NCBI GenBank assembly: GCA_028687415.1
Contig: JAQUAC010000139.1
Coordinates: forward strand, 1-6,306
Direction of reading: 5' to 3'
DNA length: 6,306 bases
DNA from: Acidocella sp.
GTDB taxonomy: Bacteria; Pseudomonadota; Alphaproteobacteria; Acetobacterales; Acetobacteraceae
The translations under genes were made by a program, and so were the position numbers. How positions within the stretch are numbered: the stretch's first letter is position 1; each line of letters starts with the position of its first letter. Under the pieces are notes generated by a model. The model searched no databases. It saw only the letters and a list, made by a program, of their open reading frames with translations, and had not been told where the DNA came from. Below, one piece after another: positions 1 through 6,304 of this stretch.

Positions 1-649
1 TGACCCCGCCGGGGCCGCCTTCTGGCCGGCCAAGCGCGTGCTCATTGTCGCCGATTTGCACTTCGAGAAACCCTCCTCCTTCGCCGGACGCGGGGTGCTG
101 CCACCTTATGACACCAAGGCGACGATAGAGCGGTTGAACCGGCTGGTGCGGCTGTACCGGCCCTCCAAGGTCGTCGTTCTGGGCGACAGCTTCCACGACA
201 AGGACAGCACAGCCCGGCTGGGCCGGGACGATAGGGCGCGAATCGAGGCCATGGCGCGCGAGGCGCAATTCATCTGGGTGGCGGGCAACCACGCCGCCGA
301 GCCGCAAGGCGTGCCGGGGCAGTGCATGGCGCTGTACCGGGAGGGGCCGTTCACCTTCCGGCACGAGGCCTCCCCCCGCCTCGGACCGCGCGAAATCGAG
401 ATTTCCGGACACCATCACCCAAGGGCGAGCATCGAGGCGCGGGCCAAGCGTGTTTCTCGCCCTTGCTTCGTGGCCAGCGCCGACCGGCTGGTACTGCCTG
501 CCTTCGGCGCCTATGCCGGTGGCGTGGACGTTCGGGATCCCGCCATCGCCCGGCTGTTCCCACGCGGCTTGCGGGTGTTCCTGCTTGGGCAGGACCAGCT
601 TTTTTCCTTCGCTCTGGAGCAGTTAGGCCGCATGGCTGAGGTGGCATGA
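1..649 (+). CDS. pdeM: Ligase-associated DNA damage response metallophosphoesterase PdeM, 5'-truncated by the window edge
   Basis: The protein is a calcineurin-like metallophosphoesterase of the PdeM family, which travels with the ligase-associated DNA repair set (ATP-dependent ligase, DEXH helicase, MBL-fold exonuclease) and is taken to act as a DNA end-processing phosphoesterase or nuclease in the cytoplasm. The metal-binding motifs appear in family order: D-L-H (bases 53-61), GDSFHD (from 182), GNH (284-292) and GHHH (407-418), followed by a C-terminal AFGAYAGGVDV segment typical of PdeM. The frame is already open at base 2 and codes DPAGAAFWPAKR ahead of the GTG at 38, a stretch homologues also carry. 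The real start is therefore upstream, with perhaps 15-25 residues missing, and the GTG at 38 is internal. The third motif reads GNHA, where most relatives have GNHD. The TGA stop overlaps the photolyase ATG, so the two are probably cotranslated. Family assignment is firm; the exact substrate is not established from sequence. Confidence 0.9.
   Translation, partial: DPAGAAFWPAKRVLIVADLHFEKPSSFAGRGVLPPYDTKATIERLNRLVRLYRPSKVVVLGDSFHDKDSTARLGRDDRARIEAMAREAQFIWVAGNHAAEPQGVPGQCMALYREGPFTFRHEASPRLGPREIEISGHHHPRASIEARAKRVSRPCFVASADRLVLPAFGAYAGGVDVRDPAIARLFPRGLRVFLLGQDQLFSFALEQLGRMAEVA
638..644 (+). promoter_or_regulatory. Ribosome binding site of the photolyase gene, inside pdeM
   Basis: GAGGTGG lies one base before the ATG at 646, within the last codons of pdeM. 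It matches the anti-Shine-Dalgarno core well, though the spacing is rather short. With the ATGA overlap it supports 646 as the start and suggests termination-reinitiation coupling to pdeM. Confidence 0.55.
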
Positions 650-2046
650 GCCGCGCCAGCCTCGTCTGGTTCCGCAACGATCTGCGCCTTGAAGACAACC
701 CGGCCCTGGCCGCCGCCGTGGCGGCGGGCGGGCCTGTTTTGGCTCTGTATATTCTGGACGAGCACGCCGGGGCGGCGAGCCGCTGGTGGCTACACCATTC
801 CCTGACCGCCCTGGCGGCGGACCTCGCCGCACGCGGGGCAAAACTAATCCTGCGCCGGGACGACCCGGTGGAGATCATCCCCAAGCTGGCGGCGGAGATC
901 GGCGCCACTTCGGTGCATACGGCGCGGAGCTTCGAGCCATTCTGGCGCCATGCCGACCGCGCGCTGAACGCGGCGCTGCGAGAGGCGGGCATCGGCTTCC
1001 ACCGGCACCTCTCCACCGCATTGTTTCCACCCGAGCGCATCACCACCAAAACCGGTGGGCTGTACGGGGTATACACGCCGTTTTCCAAAGCCTGTTTCGC
1101 CGCCGGAGTGCCTGAGGAATTCTACCCGGCACCGGAGCGGATACCGGGGGTGGAAGCGGCATCCGACCGGCTGGAGGATTGGGAGCTGCTACCCGCCAAG
1201 CCGGACTGGGCGGCGGGTCTGCGTGCAGAATGGTCCCCCGGCGAGGCTGGGGCCAGGCAGCGGCTGGAAGCGTTCCTGGCCGGGCCAGTGCAGCTTTATG
1301 ACAGGAACAGAGATGTCCCCGCCATCGCCGGCACTTCCAAGCTCTCCCCGCATGTGCATTTTGGCGAAATCTCGCCGCGTCATGTGTGGCACCGCGCCAT
1401 GGCTGCGGGCGGCGGCGAGGGCGTGCAAACCTTCCTGAAGGAGCTGCTCTGGCGGGAATTCTCCATCAACCTGCTCTGGCAGCATCCCACGCTGCGGAAG
1501 CAGCCTATCCGCGTGGCATTCACGGCCTTTCCCTGGGTGGAGGACGCTGCCTCCCTGCGCGCCTGGCAACACGGGCGGACGGGCGTGCCGATCGTGGATG
1601 CCGGGATGCGCGAACTCTGGCAAACCGGCTGGATGCATAACCGCGTGCGGATGATCTGTGCCTCGTATCTGGTGAAGCACCTGCTCATCCCCTGGCAGGC
1701 GGGCGAGGCTTGGTTCTGGGACACGCTATGCGAGGCCGATGAAGCGGCGAACGGCGCCTCATGGCAATGGGTGGCGGGCTGCGGGGCGGATGCCGCTCCC
1801 TATTTCCGCATCTTCAACCCGGTGCTGCAGGGGCGGAAATTCGACCCCAAGGGAGATTATGTGCGGCGCTTCGTGCCCGAGCTGGCGCGGCTGCCGGATG
1901 GCTGCATCCATGCCCCGTGGGAGGCTGCCCCCGCCGTTCTTGCCCATGCCGGAGTATGGCTGGGGCAAACCTACCCGCGCCCCATTATCAGCCTGAGCGA
2001 AGGGCGCGCGCGAGCGCTGGCCGCTTACAGAAAAATGAAGATTTAA
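646..2046 (+). CDS. phrB: Class I cyclobutane pyrimidine dimer photolyase (deoxyribodipyrimidine photo-lyase)
   Basis: This FAD enzyme uses blue or near-UV light to split cyclobutane pyrimidine dimers in DNA. The 466 residues match the usual class I length. The N-terminal Rossmann-like antenna domain opens with VWFRNDLRLEDNPAL (residues 7-21). The helical FAD domain carries TSKLSPHVHFGEIS (230-243), LLWREF (267-272), GWMHNR (328-333), and the ASWQW and DAAPYFRIFNP segments (371-392). By alignment from memory with E. coli PhrB, the electron-transfer tryptophans W306/W359/W382 correspond to W297, W350 and W373. The Asn facing flavin N5 is N369, and the dimer-stacking Trp and catalytic Glu are W269 and E266. 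All are present, so an active photolyase is expected rather than a signalling cryptochrome. The second chromophore (folate or deazaflavin) cannot be told from sequence. The ATG overlaps the pdeM stop (ATGA), tying photoreactivation to the PdeM repair gene. Confidence 0.96.
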   Translation: MSRASLVWFRNDLRLEDNPALAAAVAAGGPVLALYILDEHAGAASRWWLHHSLTALAADLAARGAKLILRRDDPVEIIPKLAAEIGATSVHTARSFEPFWRHADRALNAALREAGIGFHRHLSTALFPPERITTKTGGLYGVYTPFSKACFAAGVPEEFYPAPERIPGVEAASDRLEDWELLPAKPDWAAGLRAEWSPGEAGARQRLEAFLAGPVQLYDRNRDVPAIAGTSKLSPHVHFGEISPRHVWHRAMAAGGGEGVQTFLKELLWREFSINLLWQHPTLRKQPIRVAFTAFPWVEDAASLRAWQHGRTGVPIVDAGMRELWQTGWMHNRVRMICASYLVKHLLIPWQAGEAWFWDTLCEADEAANGASWQWVAGCGADAAPYFRIFNPVLQGRKFDPKGDYVRRFVPELARLPDGCIHAPWEAAPAVLAHAGVWLGQTYPRPIISLSEGRARALAAYRKMKI

Positions 2047-2101
2047 CAATCTCGTGAGATGCCTTGTCATACGGGGGTAACGGGTCCATCTCAAAAATGT
2101 A
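2047..2101 (+). promoter_or_regulatory. Intergenic spacer before the PPP-like phosphatase; possible weak promoter
   Basis: The 55-base gap has a short inverted repeat (ATCTC-GT-GAGAT, 2049-2060) and TTGTCA at 2064-2069, one mismatch from the -35 consensus. About 17 bases further only CATCTC (2087-2092) is seen, a poor -10. A transcript from such a promoter would begin almost at the ATG at 2102, giving a nearly leaderless mRNA. G-rich GGGGGTAACGGG (2073-2084) is too far from the ATG to be a normal ribosome binding site. No terminator-like hairpin with a T run follows the photolyase gene, so readthrough is equally possible. Confidence 0.25.
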
Positions 2102-2104
2102 ATG
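2097..2104 (+). promoter_or_regulatory. Start-stop element ATGTAATG at the phosphatase start
   Basis: ATG (2097-2099) is followed at once by TAA (2100-2102), and the last A of that stop begins the ATG (2102-2104) of the phosphatase gene. No Shine-Dalgarno motif is visible just upstream of either ATG. Minimal start-stop ORFs can hold ribosomes or feed reinitiation; a role here is inference, and chance is a real alternative. Confidence 0.3.
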
Positions 2105-2812
2105 ACTTCTGGATTAGCATCCCACGGCGGCAAAATTCCCGCTGGCGTTCCGCTCCGTATCGTGGGTGACGTGCATGGGGACTCAAAGGCCTTCGCCCTG
2201 GCTGCCGAGACCGACCGTTTTGTCGTGCAGCTTGGCGATCTGGTGGATGACGGACCAGACACGCCCGGCGTGCTGCGCATCATGTTCCGCCTGCTGGACG
2301 AGAAGCGGGGCATGTTCATTCTCGGCAATCATGATTTCAAGCTAGCCAGGGCGTTGCGCGGTGATGCCGTACGCGGTCCGGCTCTGGCGCGCACGCTGGT
2401 GGAGCTGCCATTAGACATGCGGGAGCAGACGCAGGCCACGATCCAGGCCGCTCCCGCCTGGGTGAATATGGGGGCAGCCTTTTTCGTGCATGGCGGCTTT
2501 CACCTCGGCATGCTGACGGAGAGCGCTCCACCCTTCCCTTCCGGACGGCCGGGGCCACTGCTGGCCCGCGCGCTCTACGGCCAAACCACCGGCCGGGTGA
2601 CCGGCGCCGGCAAGCCGGAGCGGCTGCTGCGCTGGGTGGAGGATATCCCCGAGGGGATGACTGTGTATTGCGGGCACGACCAGCGCAGCACCGATGGCCG
2701 CCCCTATATCCGCAACGCCCGCCAGGGCGGCAGTGCGGTGTTTCTGGACACCGGCGCCGGCAAGGGCGGACATTTGTCGTGGGTGGATATAGACCCGGTC
2801 TCAGCCCCGTAA
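2102..2812 (+). CDS. PPP-like metallophosphoesterase (serine/threonine phosphatase / ApaH / PrpE-like)
   Basis: The 236-residue protein has the two-metal phosphoesterase core in order: GDVHGD (22-27), GDLVDDG (45-51), GNHD (75-78), VHGG (129-132) and CGHD (190-193), then a DTGAGKGGHL tail (216-225) like the DTGC..GG end of ApaH, PrpE and Pnkp-type phosphatases. This places it in the PPP branch of calcineurin-like enzymes, cytoplasmic, acting on phosphoproteins, dinucleoside polyphosphates or nucleic-acid ends; the substrate is not readable. The usual VDRG arginine, which contacts substrate phosphate in PPP enzymes, is replaced by Asp (D50), and GNHE is GNHD. ATG 2102 is the only plausible start: an in-frame TAA lies at 2078-2080, and the next candidate (GTG, codon 21) would abut the first motif. 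There is no clear ribosome binding site. The last 12 bases overlap the end of the opposing MBL-fold gene. Confidence 0.88.
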   Translation: MTSGLASHGGKIPAGVPLRIVGDVHGDSKAFALAAETDRFVVQLGDLVDDGPDTPGVLRIMFRLLDEKRGMFILGNHDFKLARALRGDAVRGPALARTLVELPLDMREQTQATIQAAPAWVNMGAAFFVHGGFHLGMLTESAPPFPSGRPGPLLARALYGQTTGRVTGAGKPERLLRWVEDIPEGMTVYCGHDQRSTDGRPYIRNARQGGSAVFLDTGAGKGGHLSWVDIDPVSAP

Positions 2813-3439
2813 GAACGGATTGCTCCGGCGCTCTTCGCCAATCGTCGAACCGGGGCCGTGGCCGCAAATGAAGGAGAAATCATCCGGCAGCGTGAGCAGC
2901 TTGGTGCGGATGGAGGTCATCAGCTGCTCGGTATTGCCATAATCGCCCAAATCCGTGCGGCCGACGGAATTGTGGAACAGCACATCGCCAAAAATGCCGA
3001 ATTTCTGTTCGTGATTGATGAATACTACGTGCCCCGGCGTGTGACCGGGGCAGTGCCGCACCTCGAACTCAGCCCCGCCCATGTGGATAATCTCGCCATC
3101 TTTCAGCCAATGGTCCGGCTTGCAGTTGCGGGCGATGAGGCCGAAGCGCCGGCCCGCATTTTCCATGTCGTCGAGCAGGAACTTGTCCTCAATGGCCGGG
3201 CCGGTGATGCGCAAATCCAGCGCCTCGGACAGCTCCGCCGCGCCGCCCGCATGGTCCATATGGCCATGGGTGATGAAGATGTCGGTCACGGAGATGCCGG
3301 TCTGCTCGATAGCGGCGAGGATATGCGCCACGTCGCCACCCGGGTCCACCACCACGCCGAGCCTGGTTTCATCGTCCCACACCAGCGCACAATTCTGCTG
3401 GAAGGCGGTGACGGGGATGGTGCCGACCTGCAACGCCAT
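2801..3439 (-). CDS. MBL-fold metallo-hydrolase, glyoxalase II-like (YcbL type)
   Basis: The 212-residue protein is a single-domain metallo-beta-lactamase-fold hydrolase of the glyoxalase II-like YcbL group. Members hydrolyse S-lactoylglutathione or related thioesters, at least in vitro. The metal ligands are all visible: THGHMDHAGG (57-66, H58/H60/D62/H63), H133 in CPGHTPGH (130-137), D152 in FGDVLF, and H194 in CGHGPGSTIGEER (192-204). At about 210 residues it lacks the C-terminal helical domain of classical hydroxyacylglutathione hydrolase (about 250-260 aa), so it should not be called gloB outright. No signal peptide is seen, so it is cytoplasmic. Start ATG lies 4 bases past the thrS stop with GGAGG inside the thrS end, so cotranscription with thrS is likely. 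It is not the beta-CASP exonuclease of the PdeM repair set, which is larger and differently organised. Confidence 0.93.
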   Translation of the reverse strand: MALQVGTIPVTAFQQNCALVWDDETRLGVVVDPGGDVAHILAAIEQTGISVTDIFITHGHMDHAGGAAELSEALDLRITGPAIEDKFLLDDMENAGRRFGLIARNCKPDHWLKDGEIIHMGGAEFEVRHCPGHTPGHVVFINHEQKFGIFGDVLFHNSVGRTDLGDYGNTEQLMTSIRTKLLTLPDDFSFICGHGPGSTIGEERRSNPFLRG

Positions 3440-3443
3440 GACC

Positions 3444-5372
3444 TTAGTTCCTCCGCAGATCAGGTGGTGTGGCTTCAGTCTTCAGCAAGGCCACAACTTC
3501 CTCCAGAGGCAAAATCTCCTGCGCCGCGCCCCCCAGGCGGCGGAGCGCGACCTTGCGTTCCTCAGCCTCCTTACGGCCAACCACCAGAATGTTCGGGACA
3601 TGGTGCAGCGAGTGGTCACGGATTTTCGCCTGGATCTTCTGGTTGGAGGTATCCAGCTCCACGGTCAGCCCGGCAGAGCGCAGGGCCTCGGCCACCTCTT
3701 CAGCGTATGGGTCGGCATCCGAGACGATGGTGGCAACCACCACCTGCGTCGGCGCCAGCCAGAGCGGGAAGCGTCCGGCATATTGCTCGATGAGAATGCC
3801 CAGGAAGCGTTCGAAGCTGCCGATGATGGCGCGGTGCAGCATCACCGGGCGGGCGCGGCCGGATTCAGAGGTGACATATTCGGCGTCCAGACGCTCCGGC
3901 AGCACGAAATCCACCTGGATGGTGCCGCATTGCCAATCACGCCCGATGGCGTCGCGCAGCACGAATTCCAGCTTCGGCCCGTAGAACGCGCCCTCGCCAG
4001 GGTTCAGGGTATAGTCCACCCCAGCCTTCTCGCAGGCGGATTTCAACGCGGCCTCGGCGCGGTCCCACACTTCGTCCGAGCCGGCGCGGGTCTCCGGGCG
4101 GTCGGAGAATTTCACGGTGAAGCTCTCGAAGCCGAAATCCTTGTACACGCTCTCCAGCAGCTCGACGAAGCGCACAGTCTCGTCGGCGATCTGATCTTCC
4201 GTGCAGAAGATATGCGCGTCATCCTGCGTGAAAGCGCGCACGCGCATGATGCCGTGCAGCGCGCCAGAGGGCTCGTAGCGGTGGCAGGCGCCGAATTCGG
4301 CCATACGCATGGGCAGCTGGCGGTAGGAGCGCAGGCCCTGCTTGAATATCTGCACATGGCAGGGGCAGTTCATCGGCTTCAGCGCGAGGGTGGATTCTTC
4401 CTCAACAACCTCGGCTATAAACATGTTTTTGCGGTATTTGTCCCAATGACCGGACATCTCCCACAGCTTGCGGTCAACGAGCTGCGGGGTGCGCACCTCC
4501 TCGTAACCATTCTGCTCCAGGCGGCGGCGGATATAGGCCTCCACCGTGCGGTAGAGCTTCCAGCCCTTCTGGTGCCAGAAGATGCTGCCCACGGCCTCTT
4601 CCTGAATGTGGAAGAGGTCCATCTCCCGCCCGATGCGGCGGTGGTCTCGGCGCTCGGCTTCCTCAAGCTGGTGCAGATAGGCGTCCAGCTCCTTCTGGTC
4701 ACGCCAAGCGGTGCCGTAGATGCGGCTCAGCATCGGGTTCTTAGCGTTGCCGCGCCAATACGCACCGGCGGTCTTCATCAGCTTGAATGCGGTGCCGACA
4801 GCGCCGGTGGAGGGCAGATGCGGGCCGCGGCACAGATCCAGCCACTCGCCCTGGCGGTAGATGGTGATGGTCTGGTCCGCCGGCAGGTCACGGATCAGCT
4901 CAGCCTTGAAGCTCTCGCCCTTCAGCGTGAAATACGCAATCGCGTCGTCACGGTCCAACACCTCTCGCGTGAACGGGGCGTTGGCGGCGATGATCTCGCG
5001 CATCTTCGCCTCAATGGCGGGCAGGTCATCCGGGGTGAACGGCTCGTTGCGGTAGAAATCGTAATAGAAGCCGTTCTCGATGGAGGGCCCGATGGTGACC
5101 TGCGTGCCGGGGTAGAGCGCCTGCACGGCCTCGGCCAGCACATGCGCGGCATCGTGCCGGATCAGCTCCAGCGCGGCCTCATCCTTGCGGGTGATGAACT
5201 TCACCTGCGCGTCCTCGGTGATCTCGCGCGCCATATCCATCTCGGCGCCGTTCACCACCATGGCGAGGGCGGCGCGGGCCAGGCCGGGCCCGATGGCGGC
5301 GGCGATCTCAGTGCCCGTAACCGCGCCCGGAAATGAGCGAACGGAACCGTCGGGCAGGGTGATTGCAGGCAT
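3444..5372 (-). CDS. thrS: Threonyl-tRNA synthetase
   Basis: This class II aminoacyl-tRNA synthetase charges tRNA-Thr with threonine and edits mischarged Ser-tRNA-Thr in the cytoplasm. From the ATG at 5372 it is 642 residues, the same length as E. coli ThrRS. Domains in order are TGS (about 1-62), editing/SAD (about 63-225), the catalytic core (about 245-535), and the anticodon-binding domain (about 540-635). Editing-site residues are H73 and H77 in HDAAH, plus C181 and H185 in CRGPH. The catalytic zinc ligands are C336, H387 and H513, and motif 2 is around FGACHRYEPSG (360-370). The frame stays open upstream to 5855, but that extension lies antisense to the GT9 gene and lacks homology. The TGS domain begins right at MPAITLPDGS, so 5372 is the start, preceded by AAGAGAG. 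The usual MNCPGH reads MNCPCH (334-339). The downstream neighbour is an MBL hydrolase, not infC. Confidence 0.98.
   Translation of the reverse strand: MPAITLPDGSVRSFPGAVTGTEIAAAIGPGLARAALAMVVNGAEMDMAREITEDAQVKFITRKDEAALELIRHDAAHVLAEAVQALYPGTQVTIGPSIENGFYYDFYRNEPFTPDDLPAIEAKMREIIAANAPFTREVLDRDDAIAYFTLKGESFKAELIRDLPADQTITIYRQGEWLDLCRGPHLPSTGAVGTAFKLMKTAGAYWRGNAKNPMLSRIYGTAWRDQKELDAYLHQLEEAERRDHRRIGREMDLFHIQEEAVGSIFWHQKGWKLYRTVEAYIRRRLEQNGYEEVRTPQLVDRKLWEMSGHWDKYRKNMFIAEVVEEESTLALKPMNCPCHVQIFKQGLRSYRQLPMRMAEFGACHRYEPSGALHGIMRVRAFTQDDAHIFCTEDQIADETVRFVELLESVYKDFGFESFTVKFSDRPETRAGSDEVWDRAEAALKSACEKAGVDYTLNPGEGAFYGPKLEFVLRDAIGRDWQCGTIQVDFVLPERLDAEYVTSESGRARPVMLHRAIIGSFERFLGILIEQYAGRFPLWLAPTQVVVATIVSDADPYAEEVAEALRSAGLTVELDTSNQKIQAKIRDHSLHHVPNILVVGRKEAEERKVALRRLGGAAQEILPLEEVVALLKTEATPPDLRRN
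3450..3454 (-). promoter_or_regulatory. Ribosome binding site of the MBL-fold hydrolase, inside the thrS 3' end
   Basis: On the minus strand GGAGG sits in the last sense codons of thrS (CGG AGG AAC TAA), 10 bases before the ATG at 3439. This is a strong anti-Shine-Dalgarno match at slightly long spacing. It confirms the start codon and means ribosomes finishing thrS pass over the initiation site of the next gene. Confidence 0.65.
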
Positions 5373-5407
5373 TTGACTCTCTTTATGTGAAAAAAACTGG
5401 TGCGGCG
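5373..5407 (-). promoter_or_regulatory. thrS leader with ribosome binding site and T7 tract
   Basis: The 35 bases between the GT9 stop and the thrS ATG hold, on the minus strand, a run of seven T (5390-5396) and then AAGAGAG (5377-5383), four bases before the ATG, a moderate ribosome binding site. No convincing GC-rich stem precedes the T run, so I do not call a terminator. The space is too short for a tRNA-like operator of the E. coli thrS kind unless it extends into the GT9 coding region. A weak promoter-like pair (TTGCGC, 18 bases, CATAAC) lies in the end of the GT9 gene and its stop. Confidence 0.4.
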
Positions 5408-6292
5408 TTATGGCAGGGAGGCGAGGACTTGCGCAACGGTAAGGTCTTGCAGACTGGGGGCGCGTAAAATCACGGGCCAGCCGCCATCCGGGTAGCGCGG
5501 GGCGGCGCGCACGGGGTCTGAGGCGTTGGAGAACAGCGAGACGCAGGGGCAATCCAGGGCAGCGGCGAGGTGCATGGGGCCGGTATCGTTGCCTATGGCC
5601 AGCGCCGCGCCACGAAACACCGAGGCCAGCTCGAAGAAATTCGTCTGGCCGGTGAGGTCCGTGCCGCCGATGATCCGCGCCAGCTCCCCCTCCCCTTTGG
5701 TGCCGACCACCACCACCTTCATGCCCATCCCCGCCGCGACCTCGCGGAATTTTTCCGGGGAAAAGCGTTTTTCCGGCCGGTGTGGAGCGGCGCCAGGCAC
5801 CAGCACGGCGTAATGCGAGGGCAGGTTGAAGCGGGAAATATCCGCCGCCAACCAAGAGAGGTCCGGCGGCGGCAGCTCGGGGATTCCGGCGGCGCGCATC
5901 TGGCCTTCCAGCCGCTCGCGGGTGTGGATTTTGGCGCGGTCCGGATCGGCGTCCGGGTAAGCGCAGCCTTTGGCGACGCCCGACCAGGGCGGACGCCCAG
6001 CCAGGGCGAAATAGCGCTTGGTGCGGCCCGAGGTTTGCAGATCGTAAACCATGTCGAACCCGCGCAGCTTGCGGCGCAGGCGCAGAATGCCGGGCAGCGA
6101 CCAGACATCCGGTTTGAAATCCACCACCACCGCGTCAAAATACGGGCTGGCGCCGAGCAGCCCGGCATAGGGTGCGGTGGTGAGCAGGGTGATCTCCGCC
6201 CCCGGATTGGCCGCCCGGATGGCCGCCATGGCGGGGAAGGACAGCACGATATCGCCAAAGGCACCGTGGCGGATGACAAGGATCCGCTTCAC
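5408..6292 (-). CDS. Glycosyltransferase family 9 (ADP-heptose:LPS heptosyltransferase-like)
   Basis: The 294-residue protein is a GT-B fold transferase of family GT9, whose known members (WaaC, WaaF, WaaQ, RfaC-like) add heptose from ADP-heptose to the LPS inner core at the inner face of the cytoplasmic membrane. The N-terminal domain begins ILVIRHGAFGDIVLSFPA (4-21), with D14 at the place of the WaaC catalytic Asp13. The C-terminal domain has VLVPGAAPHRPEKRFSPEKF (163-182), with K175 a candidate for the donor-phosphate lysine, and the family signature GNDTGPMHLAAALDCP (234-249). There is no signal peptide or membrane span. It is shorter than typical WaaC/WaaF (about 320-350), so the donor sugar and acceptor are uncertain. 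The start is GTG, with GGAG eight bases upstream. The last visible bases leave room for an upstream gene ending in a GTGA overlap. It could share a transcript with thrS. Confidence 0.9.
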   Translation of the reverse strand: MKRILVIRHGAFGDIVLSFPAMAAIRAANPGAEITLLTTAPYAGLLGASPYFDAVVVDFKPDVWSLPGILRLRRKLRGFDMVYDLQTSGRTKRYFALAGRPPWSGVAKGCAYPDADPDRAKIHTRERLEGQMRAAGIPELPPPDLSWLAADISRFNLPSHYAVLVPGAAPHRPEKRFSPEKFREVAAGMGMKVVVVGTKGEGELARIIGGTDLTGQTNFFELASVFRGAALAIGNDTGPMHLAAALDCPCVSLFSNASDPVRAAPRYPDGGWPVILRAPSLQDLTVAQVLASLP

Positions 6293-6300
6293 ACCAGCAG

Positions 6301-6304
6301 CTCC
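6301..6304 (-). promoter_or_regulatory. Ribosome binding site supporting the GTG start of the GT9 gene
   Basis: GGAG on the minus strand lies eight bases before GTG (6292-6290). No other in-frame start is visible before the window edge, and translation from this GTG begins right at the conserved first beta strand (KRILVIRHG). Confidence 0.5.

Noticed and set aside
351..1088. A 245-codon minus-strand frame opposite pdeM and the photolyase gene
   Set aside because: Its composition is Arg/Ala/Pro-rich with no motifs, and both genes on the other strand are well supported.
2801..3439. MBL hydrolase as the exonuclease partner of the PdeM ligase-associated repair set
   Set aside because: The repair exonuclease is a larger MBL/beta-CASP protein. 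This one is about 210 residues with glyoxalase II-like motifs (GHTPGH, GHGPGSTIGEER) and sits on the opposite strand with thrS.
2858..3793. A 311-codon plus-strand frame opposite the MBL hydrolase and the thrS 3' end
   Set aside because: It is a shadow frame; the minus strand encodes all metal ligands of a YcbL-type hydrolase and the ThrRS C-terminus.
3081..5336. A 751-codon open frame on the plus strand, antisense to thrS
   Set aside because: It mirrors the thrS codon pattern, shows no recognisable domain and has a histidine/glutamine-rich shadow composition. Long antisense frames are expected in GC-rich DNA, and the opposite strand carries an unmistakable full-length ThrRS.
5384..5430. Intrinsic terminator between GT9 and thrS, based on the seven-T tract
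   Set aside because: No stable GC-rich stem can be drawn immediately upstream of the T run on the minus strand, so it was kept only as a note on the leader.
5373..5855. N-terminal extension of thrS to an 803-residue protein
   Set aside because: The extra 161 codons run antisense through the GT9 gene, read as low-complexity Arg/Gly-rich protein, and the TGS domain begins exactly at the internal ATG, which gives the family-standard 642 residues.
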